This document shows, piece by piece, positions 51,001-63,806 of a stretch of 64,000 nt of DNA (position 1 is the stretch's first letter; every line of letters starts with the position of its first letter). The position numbers and the translations under genes were made by a program. The DNA comes from Pachypanchax playfairii. Its lineage: Eukaryota; Chordata; Actinopteri; Cyprinodontiformes; Aplocheilidae. The DNA is taken from contig SSNP01000004.1 in the NCBI GenBank assembly GCA_006937955.1, forward strand, positions 7,077,264-7,141,263, written 5' to 3'. The notes beneath the pieces are model-generated. The model saw nothing but the letters and a program-made list of their open reading frames with translations, ran no database searches and was not told the origin of the DNA.

Positions 51001-53592
51001 TAAAAGGACTCTGGGAAATTTTTTAAAAAATAAATCAATAACACCATCATTATACAGCTCGCTATTTTCTAAGCTCCATTACCTTGGCATGGGTCGTTTT
51101 ATGTGCAAACCCAGCTGATTTATCAGTCTGCATCCTACTTCTCACAGTTACTGCTCATTTGTAATAACACATAATTCCACCTAAGTCATATTTATACATT
51201 GCCAGCATGTAGACATATGAAGTTAAAGCACAGTTTCCAGTCAGCTTGTACATTTCTTTGATAAAGTCTTTAAAATGGTGAATCATGATTCGCACTGAGG
51301 AGCTGCTGCTCATCAGCTGATGAAGCAAGTGATTTGTTTCAGGCCGTGATGACGTCGTACATTTCAGTTACTTACTAAATTTAACTTTTGGAAATCTGGC
51401 TTTTAAGAAACCAAATAAATCCTCTGGTTCACAATGAAATATTAAATCCAAGGGCTCAATCTCATGACTCCATTTTGCCCTATAAAAGTAAAGGTCATAA
51501 GGTGCTTTATGATAATTAAATGACTGTTAGGCTGTAATCTATAATGACATAAAAAAAAATACAATTACCACAAATACATTTCTTTGACATAAAAAAAAGA
51601 AATTTAAAGTGCATTTCAATGTAAATGATTTGAGTTGATCATTACTGAATCTTAATTTTTCAATGCAACAGTTTCATTCTACCGTTGCATTGTATAGATT
51701 CTACATGAGGTCTTAGCAGATATCACTTGATGTGAATGTGAGCTATTAAAAAAAAATCCATCTCTCTTGTTCCTCTGAGATTACTTTGGCTAAGAGTGAG
51801 GTGATTTTTTTATCTCTTTGATCAACATTTGGATATATCATCTAGCTTAAAGCCAGCAATTCATGAGAGTAAAAACCAAAAACAAATCAGTCTGACAAAA
51901 ATGACAAAGTCAGATATTTAAACATAAAAATTGATCAGAACCTTGAAACTGTAGCATAACAAAGAGAAATAGTAAATTTTTAGGGGAGGGAGGGGAGCTT
52001 TAGAGAATATAAAGTAGCTTAACAAAAGGCTGATATGAACTTTTGATATATCAAAAGCCAAGACAAAAATCAACAGAGAGAAATAAACCTAGAGACGTAA
52101 AGGATTTTAGAGTGTGAAGAGGAGAAAGGCTTGATGGGCAGCTCGGCAGCAGATTCACAGTTAGCCACAGCTAGGTCACAGTTGAGATTTCAATCTGCAG
52201 CATTTAGTTCCAGCCTGCAGACAGCCACACAAACCATTTCAGATCAAAACAATCTAACAGGAGAGAAAAGACCTATATATCGATATATTTATATATATAT
52301 TAAAAAAACATATAAGAAAAAAGGAGGACATTTTAAAAGTTCTGATGGCATAGCTTGGAGAAAAATGTCACTGGAGCAACCGTACTTTCCCCCCAGTGGT
52401 GAGGCTAAAAGAAGAGTTATTATGGGATTCAGCAGGGCCGGACCTCAAAGAAAAATAGCACAGCAGACAGCTTTACCCACAGCTTATGTCACTTCAACAA
52501 CAAGATGACCAGGACTGTGCAGAGTTGTGCCCTGAGTCCAGTTCCTCCCAAACTAATGGTACAAACCACACATATAAAACAGTACCTGGCTACCGTTTGC
52601 ATTCTCACAGCAAAGTGCTGGTAAAGAGTCACCATTTCAGATCACTATACATTTTACAATCACAGCTTACTAAAAAACCCAGGGGGGCGGACCAATCCCT
52701 GGTGATTGCCAAATCTATTTAAGGCCTTTCTTGGCACTGAAATGCCAGTACCGCTACAACTCTACAGTCAAGTTCTCAGACTTCTTTTAATGGTAACACA
52801 CAAATATCCCACCCAAAAAGATCCTGTTCTCATACACTGATGGCAAATCCTCATAACTTAAAAGTAAAAAATAAAACAAAACTAATATTCTTGACTCAAA
52901 ATTTGAGTCATGATTTTCAATAAAACTCTTCTTAGGAACGAATAAAAGGAAGAACAGCACACATTCAAAATTAATCTCTTGGAGCAAAATGACAAATGGC
53001 TGTTACTAATTAAGACTTGTGCATTTGAGACCCTGATGTCCCAAGTCTATGAATTAAGTACCAACATTCACATTCCCAACTGGATAGTTCCCAAAACAGT
53101 CAGCGACTCACACGTCTAAGAGCTAACATCAGCCAGCGTCGTAACTTTTACAGCATCAGAAGACTTTATAGACAGAATTAGCCTCTTACTTTTTAAAAGT
53201 TCAAGGACTCAAAAAGGATGTTCTGACACAGAACAATAAATTAATAATCACATCTAATTTCTCTTTTCTTTGACACATATGCAAACATCTCTGTACCAAT
53301 GCAATGGTAAAGGTTATAAAAAACACTCACTCCTGCTCAAATCAAGCGATTTCACATGGTGGGTAAAGCTGTCTGGCATCCAATCAGAGAACGGAAACAC
53401 GTGGTGCTCGGCTTTCAGAGAGTTGGCATTGGACTGATTCGTTTGAACGTTTCACAGAATAATCAATCGAATGTGTTAAAGAAATATGACCGCTCCTGGA
53501 ACAGTGACAACATTCCCCAATCACCCCTACCAAGTCCCCCTCAAATCCTGCAGACCACGCGGGGCAGAAGGCGCTGGCGTGACAGTTGATCA
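48054..53592. other. Flank and probable 3' UTR side of bend5
   Basis: Holds the Tc1-like remnant 48850-49910. The bend5 3' UTR must begin at 53592 and run leftward. The nearest poly(A)-signal-like site on that strand is an ATTAAA at about 52786-52791, unsupported by a clear downstream element, so the transcript end is undetermined. A TA-rich run lies at 52275-52305. No gene seen. Confidence 0.5.
48850..49910 (-). mobile_element. Decayed Tc1/mariner-like element
   Basis: The left end CAGTGCTGGGAAAAGTATTT and the inverted right end (cacagcacgg, preceded by ttacttt) are flanked by TA on both sides (48848-48849 and 49911-49912), the Tc1/mariner target duplication. Internal phrases such as ccagatgttctcctcc, ccagaccatcacactcctgc and caccatgtttgactc are antisense pieces of a Tc1 transposase gene. 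The frame is destroyed by many indels, so no protein is predicted. A G-run lies just inside the right end. About 1.06 kb, shorter than full-length elements. Confidence 0.8.
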
Positions 53593-53789
53593 CTACATGC
53601 CGTCGTAGGTAAAGTTCTCCATCTTGACTGTCTGTCTGATAAGCAGCTTGGACTCCCGTCGCTCCTCGTTCTTGATGGATTTGTTGATGTCCATTATCTT
53701 TTCACAAATGTATTTGTTCACTTTGGACAATCTCTGCGTGATTTCGGCGCTGTCGGCTGTCTCTTGAGACACTCTGTCGTAGAGACACT
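53593..53789 (-). CDS. bend5: bend5 coding exon 6 (end of BEN domain, stop)
   Basis: A 197-nt coding segment including TAG at 53595-53593; acceptor CACTTCTTCCACAG. It reads ECLYDRVSQETADSAEITQR, LSKVNKYICEKIMDINKSIK, then NEERRESKLLIRQTVKMENF TYDGM in two short blocks. The first two blocks complete the BEN fold. The tail after EERRE is longer than in the remembered human protein. Confidence 0.95.
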
Positions 53790-56700
53790 CTGTGGAAGAA
53801 GTGGGTGTGGGTCATCAGTTTATTTCACATTTAAAGCTGCCCACCCTGTTCCTGACATCTACAGGATGCATTTTTAAATATCAGTGTATGACAAACATAT
53901 TTTTGCACAGATAGTTATGAAACTCTTTTCTTTCAGATTTCTGAATTCAGGATTTGTAAAGTTGATCCTACCTCGGACAATTTTCAGTTTGCTTGGTGAC
54001 AGTGGAGGCTTGGGCAGGGCATCTTTCTTTTTTTTTGTTGCAACTCCTGTGACACTACGGTTTTTAAGAGTTTCAGTGCCCCAGATCATCACAGCTAGGT
54101 TCTTTGTGAACTTGGAGTCTCCCTGGGTCCTCTGAAGCTGGTGCCACTTCTCTTCTTCCACCCAGATCCCACCACCAAGATGTACCTGCAGGTACAACAC
54201 GGGTAAGATGAAAACTGTAAAAAAAGCACCATTTCAAAAACCGTTCACCTTTTTGTACAGTAAAAGGCAGAAGAGCAAAAAGAAAAAACATCTGTATAAA
54301 AAGACTGGTGAGGTGGAGGTGGAGGTCACACCATGGAAGAACGAGCAGAAGCAGAGCTGATTTGTTACTGTAGAGAGCCTGTGATCCACAGAGATGACAA
54401 TCACTCTCATTTGGTAGAAACCCAAAAACACCCACTTTCCTTCTGTGTTACAAGCACATGTTTGAATGGTACCGTGGGAAACACAGGCCTGCTGTGTGCC
54501 CTGCTCAATATGCTGATCCAGTTATTTCTACAAAACAAATCTTTAAACACAACATGTTGATTGTGCAAAGTCAAGAACAGTTCTGCTCAAGCCGCTAATT
54601 ATTTATCGTTAAAACATTTTTATATATAATAAAAAACATGAACTGTTAAAATGCATTAGTCGCCTTACAAAGCCCTAAATTTACATGTAGTAATAAGACA
54701 ACAAGGCAAGCAATTCTAGGAAGACGGTAATACTGTCTACCAGGGTATTAAAGGTATTAAAAAGTGGATCCTGCCTGTCCCTAACTGCAGCTTTAAACAA
54801 GATGGTGTGTCGTCCTCTTGTTGGCCCAACAACCATTTGTAACTCATAGAGCGAAGCTAATCCCCCTCAGAGCTACCAGCCTAGTGGAATCTTAGACAGC
54901 AGAGTTTCAGCTGATATAGAAACTTTGGTCTCAGTAAATCAACTCTGATACTGACGTGCTCACACAGAATTAATTACCTAATCTAATAAAACCTAATATT
55001 TAATAGTATTGTCTCATATGAAGAATTGCTAAAAAGAAGCATGAGCAACACTAGGTTTCATTTTTACACATCTGTACAAGCACCAAGCGTATAGAAGAAC
55101 ATAAGAAGGAAGGTTTGGAATTGGGTAAGAAGACATTTTTGTGATCTGAGCTGTCTTAATAGTTTTAATCCTCACAGCTACTTTTCTAGCTCAGAGTGAA
55201 AGTTTAGGAATTACATCAGAAAATAAAGACAAACAAGTCTTTTTGTACTATTAATGTATTATTTCATTAGCAATTTCTTATTTAGTCTACAAGTGGAAGA
55301 GCTCGTGTTTATTTAACCACTAAATTTTAATGCGCAAAACCTGAAATCACTTCTTACATCACGGAAAGAGGGAAAAAGCTCTGAGCTGAAGGAATCCATC
55401 GTAAAGGAGTTCTGATTTCATTTATTATATTCAGACTATTTATTTATCATGTTCATCTTAACAAGGACTAATATTTGCCACCGCCTTGTGAGTTGAAACT
55501 GCTGCTAGATGTTTGTGTTCCTTTTATTTTCATCTGTCCGATGGATAAGGGTACAGGGGTGAGCGTGCATGTTGTCAGTGAAGGTGTAATTGACTCATGG
55601 CCCTTTCTAATTCTTTCAAAATAAAACTATGATGGTTTAAACACATTTTTGGGGGGTCTGGTGATGTATTGAAAAGTGCACGCCTGAAAAGAAAAAACCA
55701 CAGTGCTTAGGAAACTATCTGGTGCATTCCTACCACCTCATGGTCCCATTAGCTGTGTGTTGTTGGTAGAAAAAAAAGACCACTACTTAATAAAAAACTA
55801 CAGTTGCATTAATTATTTAAATATGTCAATTTGAACTATTCTTTGAATATATAACTGCTCCTCCATAGTTTATTCAGTATCAGAGCACACTGCATAGACC
55901 ACCACAAAGCAGTCAAAGCTGATTATTAGAACAGGGAAACTCCCCTGATCTCCTAGATGAGCTAATGCAACAGGGAGCATATGTAACTTTATTTTCTTTT
56001 CTCTTATCACTGGTAAAGTCTTTAGGCTAGCATCCAGAAGCTTTTTCCTGTTGGGCTTATGTGCTTTAGGCCACAGGCCAGCAAACAAGCTTTTTACTGC
56101 TCTCAAGTTAGACAAGACTGTTTTCATCCTCCCAACCCTTTGGTCTTGTTTATCACTTTTTCACCATCTCACCTCTGCCTTTTCTACCCCCCCCACCACC
56201 TTGCACTCTCACTAGGCCTAACCTGTCAGTCACTTCAAATTCCTCTTGTGCAAATAATTAATATGGGTTCCCTGATGTAGGAGCGTTCTAATTTGCAAGT
56301 GTTCTTCACGCTTGAAGTGGCTGAAGGCCCCAGAGCTTGTAGTACCAATTCCCCCCCTGTCATCAGAGACAGGACGCTGGTTGAGTTACAGCATTGAGGG
56401 AAGTAAAGAACTCTAACAGGCTAATAAACACTGATGATGCTGGCTGCCTTGCAGGAACAATAATAATCTTCTCAACCTTGTTTACCTGCTAGGACAGGGA
56501 AGCAAAGAGAAAAGGACTGATCAACTTTGACAGCATCTTCCTGCCTTTATGGTTGTTAACATGGAATGTAGCATTTCCTACAAAAATCAAGCTCCTTAGT
56601 TGGTCACACAGAAGCAAACAGCCAGGAATCCATAAGCCCTGGGAATTATTTAGGTTACATTTACAGCTCCTTTCTGTTGCAGCAACCAAAGCAGACACTG

Positions 56701-59700
56701 TTATAAAAATTCTGGTTTAACCCAGACTGAACATCACAACAAACAACTACTAACAACAAAGAAGAAATCTCAGACTAAAATAAAAATAAAAACACCAGCT
56801 AGAGTGGATAGTATCTTTCTGGAGCAGCTGGTCTTACCTTCCCATCGTTGCAGGTGTAGACTGTTCTAGGTGAGGGTGAATAGCTGGAACTTGTGTTGGC
56901 TTCTTCTCTGCATGTTTCCTGGGTCTCAACTATGGGTTCAACCACTTCAGCCTTGATTGTCTGAGTGCCATTGTCATGCATAGGCTCTAAAAACCAAAGA
57001 AGACATTAACATTATGGTGATAGAACGACTGGAGTTTGTCATAAGCTGAACTGGTCCTAACTGATGATCAGTTTTTTTTTTTTAACTAAAATACAGCAGT
57101 ACTGTACAACATATCAATTAATATGTCTTATATGAATATATTTATTTTAGCAACTTATTTCCAGCATGAAGGCTTCCTGCCTCAGGCCTGGACTTCCCTG
57201 TGGTTTCAGACAAGAAGGTTATTTTAGCCCAGTAACTAAGCTGGCTTGGTAGCTGGCCATGCTAAGCTTCAGTGCAGCTGATGAGTTTTAATATCGGTCT
57301 ACGCACTTCATTTCCAGACGGACAAAATCCCAGGGTGCTTTTATCTTCAGCCTGTCCATTAAATAGTCTAGCTAACATTTAGACACCTCTGTTTGGATCT
57401 ATGGGGGGCAGATTTTTTAAAGCAGCATCTGGTAATACTTTGTGCATTGCTCTACGCAGCAGTATCAACAGCTTAAACACAAAACTAGCGTGTGTAATTC
57501 AGCTTCCTATATGAAATACAGCAGATTTAAAATGGATTGATTTTTATTATTATTATTATCTATATAACATGAATGGTTCTGTTTTATTACAGCTGTTTAT
57601 GTTGCACAAACAGCTGTGGAAAGTGGTACGTCTGTCTATCCCACGTAATTTAAAGAAAGGTGAGACGCAAAGGAATCATCAAAGGATCGGCTATTATGAT
57701 AGACTGGTTTGTCAGATGAAGGTATAAAGTTTATTAATAAAAAATATATATATTTTAATATACACTTCAAATTTTGGTTAGTTTTTGAAAAAGTTAAACT
57801 CATTTAACCTCTACAGGGTTACACTAATAAAGAACAACAACATGATGAAAGAGCTACTGAATCAACAAGAGCAACTCACTGAAACTGACACTGTCATTTA
57901 ATACCACCCAAAAATAATACTGGTATAAAAGTTTACATGATTAAAACAACACGACAACATCATACTGTATTTCATACATTTATGTTGGAAGTGCACTGGT
58001 CCAAAGCCTAGTTTGCACATTATTTTAAAGGGCTGTAACAGCCACATTATGAACTGGATCATTGCTCAGATCATCATCAAACCGTAGTCTGCCATCATGT
58101 CCGGTCCATGTGCAACACACAGATAACAAGTGGACTTAGTGAGTGTTAATGCAGCATGTTAGCCTTTGTACTTTAGTAAGAACAAAGTTTGTCTTAAAAA
58201 ATGTGCAATTAACTGTTTCCTCTAAAGGCAGAGACACAACAAACCTTAGAATATGAAGAAAAAGAAAACACAGTACAATCGCATAATGAAAGCAAATGAG
58301 AAAGAAACAGAAGCAGCTCTATGTGCAATCTGAAGGTAAACAAATGATTTGAAACATCTCTGCATCTATCACCAAGTGCACTTTGAGTAACTGGAGGACA
58401 GAGTGGTTACTGACGCAGTTACATATTGTTTAGCAGCTGTTTTAACGTCTTTACAGACAGTGTTTCTATGTTGATAGTTCCATCTGTCTTACTGCTACTT
58501 GTTTACATTTTATTTAAAGGTTTCATTTTATGATGTGACAATGTTTGTGCAGACTCCTGAAGAACTGCATGTTGGAATGACTTCAAGAATTTTTAAATCA
58601 TTAACATTCAACAGCTGTGTTGTGCATTAAATATTATTTTTTAATGGGACGCACGAGCCAGAATAATTCTTCTATTTAAATTGGTGATGTCTCTGTTACA
58701 GCACCAGAAGGTTCCCGTCACAGGGTCCTTTTTATATTCACACTTTGTTCTTTGCACTGACAAATACTGCAATCAGAAAGCAAATGTTTGAGATTTTTCT
58801 CTATATTGGAATAAATATAGTTAGCACTAATTTCCTTGAAATATCACAATGAAATTGAGAGGCTATATCACCCACCCCTTCAATTCAAACTGATATGCAA
58901 CACATTGAATCTGTTTATACTCTGCTATATTATAAATAAACACTCTAGTAAAAAAAAAAAAGTAATATGAAGTTTCATTTCATGTTCAAAGAGCAGTTTG
59001 AAAATGGGACCTTTAACAACGCTGTTTATCTTAAAGCGCTTTTTTCAGTTACATTCTCAATACTTTGAGTGTTTATAAACATTTGCAAACAAAACTAAAT
59101 GTTGGTCATTTATCACGTTTCTGATGCTTGTGAGGATGAAGGATGTGTGTGTACAGTGAACATAAGAAAACTTGCTTTCAATTTACACTCATTCGTGTAC
59201 TGTTCAGCCTGTGTTCAGTGTGCTGATGATATCCAAAACAAGAAAACATAAAAACCCACTGGGCTGTAACCAGAGTCAGAATAGTATGTGTAGCTGGTAA
59301 TTTCAGCAGCTCCGAATTCTAATTGTACAGCCTTTGAAGAAAGAATTCTCAGTTTCAACTGACCTAAACGGGAGATTTTTGGTTACTTTTTGACGACTAA
59401 AGTTGAGGATTATCAGTCAGGAGGGGTTTATGTTGGTGCTCTCTTACCGCTGCCCAGTCTCATGAGAAGTACGTCTTGCAGCCTCCTGTTGAAGTCTCTC
59501 AGTTCTTTGACTTCTGTCAGCAAACTGCCATACTCTTTCAGCTTCTTGGCCTGCTGCACCAGCTGCCTGCGGGTTCTCTCCAGCTCCTGTTGCAGTCTCC
59601 TCATCTCCTCCTCTTGTTGCCTGTAGCTGTGAACCAGCTCCTCGTACAGAACTCTTGGTACGACAGCAGCGGCTACTTCCGACACGCAATCTGTGTCCAT

Positions 59701-62050
59701 CTCCAAATGTTGCTGTTGCTGCTGGTGATGTTGTCGGTGAGCTGCCTCCATTTCTTCATCTTCATCATCTGCATCCTCGCCTTCTTCAGCCAACCGGTCC
59801 TCATCCAGATCCTCTTCACCCTCCATACAGGAGTTGGCTGCATTCCTTTCCAGACGAGCCACGACTGCTGCGAGACTTTTGGAGGAGTTAGAGAGGGGGC
59901 GTCCATGATCGTGAGGCAGGGCCTAAAGAAAACAACTGTCATTTTAGGGAAGAAATGGGCCACTGATTTGGTGTTTGAAGTATAGAAACCCCAAATTTAG
60001 AAGCGTGATCATGACATAAATGTGTGATACAAATACATACACATTCATACATGGGCCTAATACATCTACATTGATAATATTTATACTAGACATAGTTAAT
60101 TTCCTACACGTTTGTACACCACAGAAACATTTTTTAAGGACTCTGTTAAAACTCTCATGGCATGAGAATTTGCTCATAAAACATCTCACAAAATGTGACA
60201 CAGACACAAATGGAAGAAAGACACATTTGTCTAAAATTAAGATTACAGACTGCAATCAGTTTGTTTTGACTGTGCGGATCACAGTAGCAACACGGACGAG
60301 AAGAGTCACAGAGTTCTTTGATGAGCCGCTCAGCGGATTTGCCGGTGAAAGGGCAGCTGTCCAGAGTGCTGAATTTGTGTTAATCCAGCATATGGTAAAA
60401 ATAGCGTAGAGGGATTTTGGGTGTCATCCAAGTTTATGAAAATGTGACATTAAATCATCAACGGACATATCAGAACACAAGATGACTTCTTTATCTAAAA
60501 CATCTCACATCCAGTGGAAGCTCAACCACGTATTTGGAAAAAACTAAAATAGAAATTTTTCTAAGCATTAAGGGGAAACTAACTAGTTACTAAAATAAGT
60601 GACAGTTACTTGGAATATTTTTTTTGTTAAAATGCCTTGAAACTTTTATTTTAAACATGCTATTATTATTATAACAAGAATAATCAACAGATAATATGTC
60701 TTTGTGCTGTTAAAACAATGGAAGGTATTGAAAAATGATTCAGTTACACACCTTTTAAAAATTCATATGAAAAAATGCAGAACAGCCAGTGCAACTTAAG
60801 TTAGCCTACCTTTTTATGCCTGAGTGGCATCCTCTCCTCTCCAAAACTGTTCTCAATAGAGTTTCCTGAATTTTTGATGGACATCTTGGGAATTTTCATC
60901 TTCTTTTGCGTTATACTGTCTTCAAATTCCTCTACAGTATCTGTGAAGTCAATATATAAATGTAAATCCTCATTATAAGTTCCCAAAAAGTCGAAGAAAT
61001 CTGTTACACATTTTTCATTATCAGCAGAAGAGTCCTTTGTTTTGTCCCTTAGTGTTTCCATATTAAACTAACAGGAGTAATATGTGGTTTACGAATGCAT
61101 GAGGTGTTATTATCCAACAAACTTAGTTTCTTTTATAAAGCAAATTAAAAAATACAATACTGTAGCAGCTGCTGCGCTAAAGCACATTGATACAATTACA
61201 CAGACCAGAAAATATTGTTTTCAATCCGTCAGAATGTTGATATGTTATAGATGTGTTGTCTGGATGAACGTGTCACACGTAAACAACTGCAACACCGCAA
61301 ACTGTAGCACAAATCTACAGAGAAGCATCAACAGGCTAATTGCTCTCTAAAGCTCTCAGAACAGCGTATTTGCAACATTTTAAGCCCTCTAACATGATAA
61401 CAGATGAAAAACGACCTGCAAGACTTGTTACATATGTAGTAGCATCTGAGTCCGCACAGAGTTTATTACCTTGTCGGAGCTAACATGCTAATGTGAAACG
61501 GACACATAGCAGGCTAGCAGCATTAGCTTCACGTTGTAAACAATCGCTGTGACTCGCAAACGTAACTTGAAATCAGCAACACTGCTGTACATACATTGGA
61601 CAAGAGAGTCATAGAACAAAACGAACATTAAAAATTCACCCTGGCGAGGTTTGACAACCTTTTAAACTTAGCATATCTTGCTAGCAACAACGGAGGACGT
61701 TGTTGTTGCTGTCAGTGTCAGATTCCAGCTGATCACGTCCTGACAGTTCGGACTATTAAAACTTGCTTTGACAGCTTTCCGAGTAAAGAGCACGATAGCA
61801 CCGCTGTTCTGACAGAGAAAATGCAAATAAAAAACGTCCAAAACAGTGTGTCAGAAGGTAACTCACCTGCAAGGGCAAGAATCTGTGCTTGGCACGGCTG
61901 GCCTGCGCAGCCATTCTCCTCAGTTCTGTGAACCAGATACACCTTCTGATGGTTAAAATCTGTTCTGTGCAGAGGTCTGAAATCTTCCACATTTGAAACA
62001 GGTAACGCGTAGCACATATCGTCTTCAAAGAATCTAACAAAAGCATACAT
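53593..62050 (-). CDS. bend5: bend5, BEN domain-containing protein 5, complete six-exon coding sequence
   Basis: Gene-level entry; coding parts are 62050-61867, 60940-60810, 59922-59448, 56986-56838, 54185-53972 and 53789-53593. They sum to 1350 nt, 449 residues plus TAG. The N-terminus is MYAFVRFFEDDMCYALPVSN, as in vertebrate BEND5. Approximate residues: a conserved N-terminal module 1-60, an acidic stretch 139-165, a short poly-Gln near 172-176, a predicted coiled coil 194-262 (EEEMRRLQQELERTRRQLVQ), and the BEN domain about 315-430. By family knowledge BEN domains bind DNA, and BEND5 is a BEN-solo nuclear factor acting mainly as a transcriptional repressor in neural tissue. The start codon is preceded in frame by TAA six bases upstream. 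Human BEND5 is 421 residues; the extra length here is mostly in the acidic/Gln part of exon 3 and the C-terminal tail (MENFTYDGM). Confidence 0.95.
53972..54185 (-). CDS. bend5: bend5 coding exon 5 (first half of BEN domain)
   Basis: A 214-nt exon, acceptor GTTGTACCTGCAG and donor CCGAG|GTAGGA, reading VHLGGGIWVEEEKWHQLQRT, QGDSKFTKNLAVMIWGTETL, KNRSVTGVATKKKKDALPKP and PLSPSKLKIVR. The IWGTETLKNRSVTG motif is characteristic of BEN domains. The intron to exon 6 is only 182 nt. Confidence 0.96.
54186..56837 (-). other. bend5: bend5 intron 4
   Basis: A 2.65-kb AT-rich intron. No repeat family or additional exon recognised. Confidence 0.6.
56838..56986 (-). CDS. bend5: bend5 coding exon 4
   Basis: A 149-nt exon, acceptor GGTTTTTAG and donor GGGAAG|GTAAGAC, reading EPMHDNGTQTIKAEVVEPIV, ETQETCREEANTSSSYSPSP and RTVYTCNDGK. 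It matches the EEANTSS..DNGK linker preceding the BEN domain. IKAEVVEP resembles a SUMO consensus (psi-K-x-E, here I-K-A-E); this is suggestive only. Confidence 0.93.
56987..59447 (-). other. bend5: bend5 intron 3
   Basis: A 2.46-kb AT-rich intron with short TA and TTA runs. Nothing else recognised. Confidence 0.6.
59448..59922 (-). CDS. bend5: bend5 coding exon 3 (acidic region and coiled coil)
   Basis: A 475-nt exon, the largest, acceptor GTTTTCTTTAG and donor GCAGCG|GTAAGAG. It begins ALPHDHGRPL, passes AAVVARLERN, then a Glu/Asp-rich stretch, a His/Gln stretch and a long heptad-rich segment ending RRLQDVLLMRLGS. The last part is the most conserved piece of BEND5 outside the BEN domain. 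An open frame of 169 codons on the other strand (59476-59985) is an antisense shadow of this exon. Confidence 0.95.
59923..60809 (-). other. bend5: bend5 intron 2
   Basis: An 887-nt intron. Open frames at 59944-60409 on both strands overlap one another and show no family resemblance. Confidence 0.6.
60810..60940 (-). CDS. bend5: bend5 coding exon 2
   Basis: A 131-nt exon, acceptor TATTGACTTCACAG and donor AAAAG|GTAGGC, reading DTVEEFEDSITQKKMKIPKM, SIKNSGNSIENSFGEERMPL and RHKK. The QKKMKIPKMS core matches the family. The frame stays open upstream of the acceptor to an ATG at 61061, which raises the possibility of an alternative first exon (see findings). Confidence 0.94.
60941..61866 (-). 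other. bend5: bend5 intron 1, with possible internal promoter and alternative exon
   Basis: A 926-nt intron. 61067-60941 is open in frame with exon 2 and starts with an ATG at 61061. A segment around 61470-61570 has more CpG than its surroundings and ends in a donor-like ACAAG|GTAATA. Together these could form an alternative 5' end; see findings. Confidence 0.4.
61867..62050 (-). CDS. bend5: bend5 coding exon 1
   Basis: A 184-nt coding segment: ATG at 62050, then MYAFVRFFEDDMCYALPVSN, VEDFRPLHRTDFNHQKVYLV and on to AQILALA, with one base left over. Donor is GCAG|GTGAGT. TAA lies in frame two codons before the ATG, so this is the start unless a 5' intron changes the leader. Upstream sequence is AT-rich with no clear CpG island or TATA element. 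Confidence 0.95.
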
Positions 62051-63806
62051 TATTTAGTTGTCTTTGGTCCTGCACTTTGGATATGGTTGACAGTTTTTCC
62101 TCACAAAGTATTTAAAAAAATATGAAGGGGGTTGGTGATGGTGTCTGCACTCGACTACTCCTGCCTAGTCCACATCACCAGGGTAAATCATCAAGACAGA
62201 AGTAATAGACATGTCTTCCACAAAATATTTTTAATTGGAGACTGTCTATTAACAACTAAAAAAAAAAAAAAACAACTTTATTATTTTATTAGTAACTTAA
62301 AGAGCCAAGTTAAATCAATACTTGTACAACTATATTGTAAATTTTAACAAAAAACTAACATTAATTAAAAATAAAAATTAGAAATGGGTTTTTCATTTGA
62401 ATGTGTTGTCCCTAGCACGGTTGTTTTTGTTTTGCAACACTGCTAAATATTAGTTTTGTATACATACATTATATTTATGTTAGTTTTAGGATATGTTGAG
62501 ATACTTGAGATTAGTCTTTAGAATTTTTTTTTTTAACTATCTTGTAAATACATGTGGCACAAAAAGAGACCCAAATTAACATGTTCAGCTTTATATATTT
62601 TGAAAGTGTTTAGGAATGGAATTTCAGTCTCAGCATTGATTACCCTTAACACTTTAAACACAGGTTACATCTCACATGTCTTCTAACAGAGTTGTTCTAG
62701 GGAACTGCAGTGAGAAACGCTATCAGGATGATTACCTGTCCGGTTAGATGTGATGGGTCCTCATGTGTTTTCACATGTTTCCTGGCGTACACTTCTCATC
62801 TGTTTCTTGTATCACACACTAAAACATGAACTCTTTGTTATTGTATGGCAGCCAGGTGGTTTACACAACAGGATAGATTTCTCTCAGTTGTTACTCTAAT
62901 AGAGGGCACCACAGTCGATAAATGACACTAACAATTTCGTTCTGCTTCGGCTGCTGTAATTGAAAAGTAACTGATGCAGAACTATATAGAACCATTTTTT
63001 CTTCTCTGATATTTTGTTCTTGGTTTCAGGCATTTATTTAGTTATGATTATTCCTGTTTCAAATGCCAACTTCCTCATGATGTTTGTTCACTCTGCTGTG
63101 TGGCTGATTCATGAGTCCATAGATATAAACAAGAGAGTTAAACAAACAAACAAAAAATGTTAAAGACACTGAGAAAATAATACCAGGCAATTTATTTAAG
63201 TGTTTAGTAATATTCTGAGTACAGGTATGTAGCTAATAAATTGGGAGATGAATCAGTTACAGAATAAATGTTTTTCAAATTTCTTTAAAGGTCTTTGAGG
63301 TGTGAGAAACGGTTGTCTGGCACATTTGTACTGACCCCACAAACTATAACAGCAATGAAGGTGATGGACAGGAGATTTAAGCAGCTTCTGAACAAGTTGA
63401 ACGGAGGATTAATGTTAATCTAAGACTCTGTTCAGTGGCTTTTCTATCCGTGTCAACATAAGACTGCTTGGTTTCTGAAGCGTTTGACCTCTTTAATGAT
63501 CATTGTTTCAAAATGAAACATCTCCCCCCCAAAAAAGTTGTTACACGATGGTATTCCGGAAATCCACAGAACCTCGTTAATAATTTTAATTTACTGTTTT
63601 ACCACAGCTCATTAGGATAGCTTATCTATTTCTTCATACACACATAGTTAGCTTGGTAAAAAAATAAGCAAGAGACATTATAATGACGCCATGCTGGCTT
63701 GGGAATCACCTGTCTTAACAAGATCCATGTTAGATGTCGGGGAAGCAGGATATTGGCAAAATGGGCAACTGGAACAAAACATATTTATAAAGGGGCAGAA
63801 AACTTA
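62051..63806. other. Upstream flank of bend5
   Basis: AT-rich, with no CpG island and no convincing TATA element placed relative to the ATG. No gene recognised. If human gene order holds, this is also agbl4 intron. Confidence 0.5.

Noticed and set aside
59476..59985. 169-codon ORF on the + strand
   Set aside because: It is antisense to bend5 exon 3, whose minus-strand frame is confirmed by family match and splice phases.
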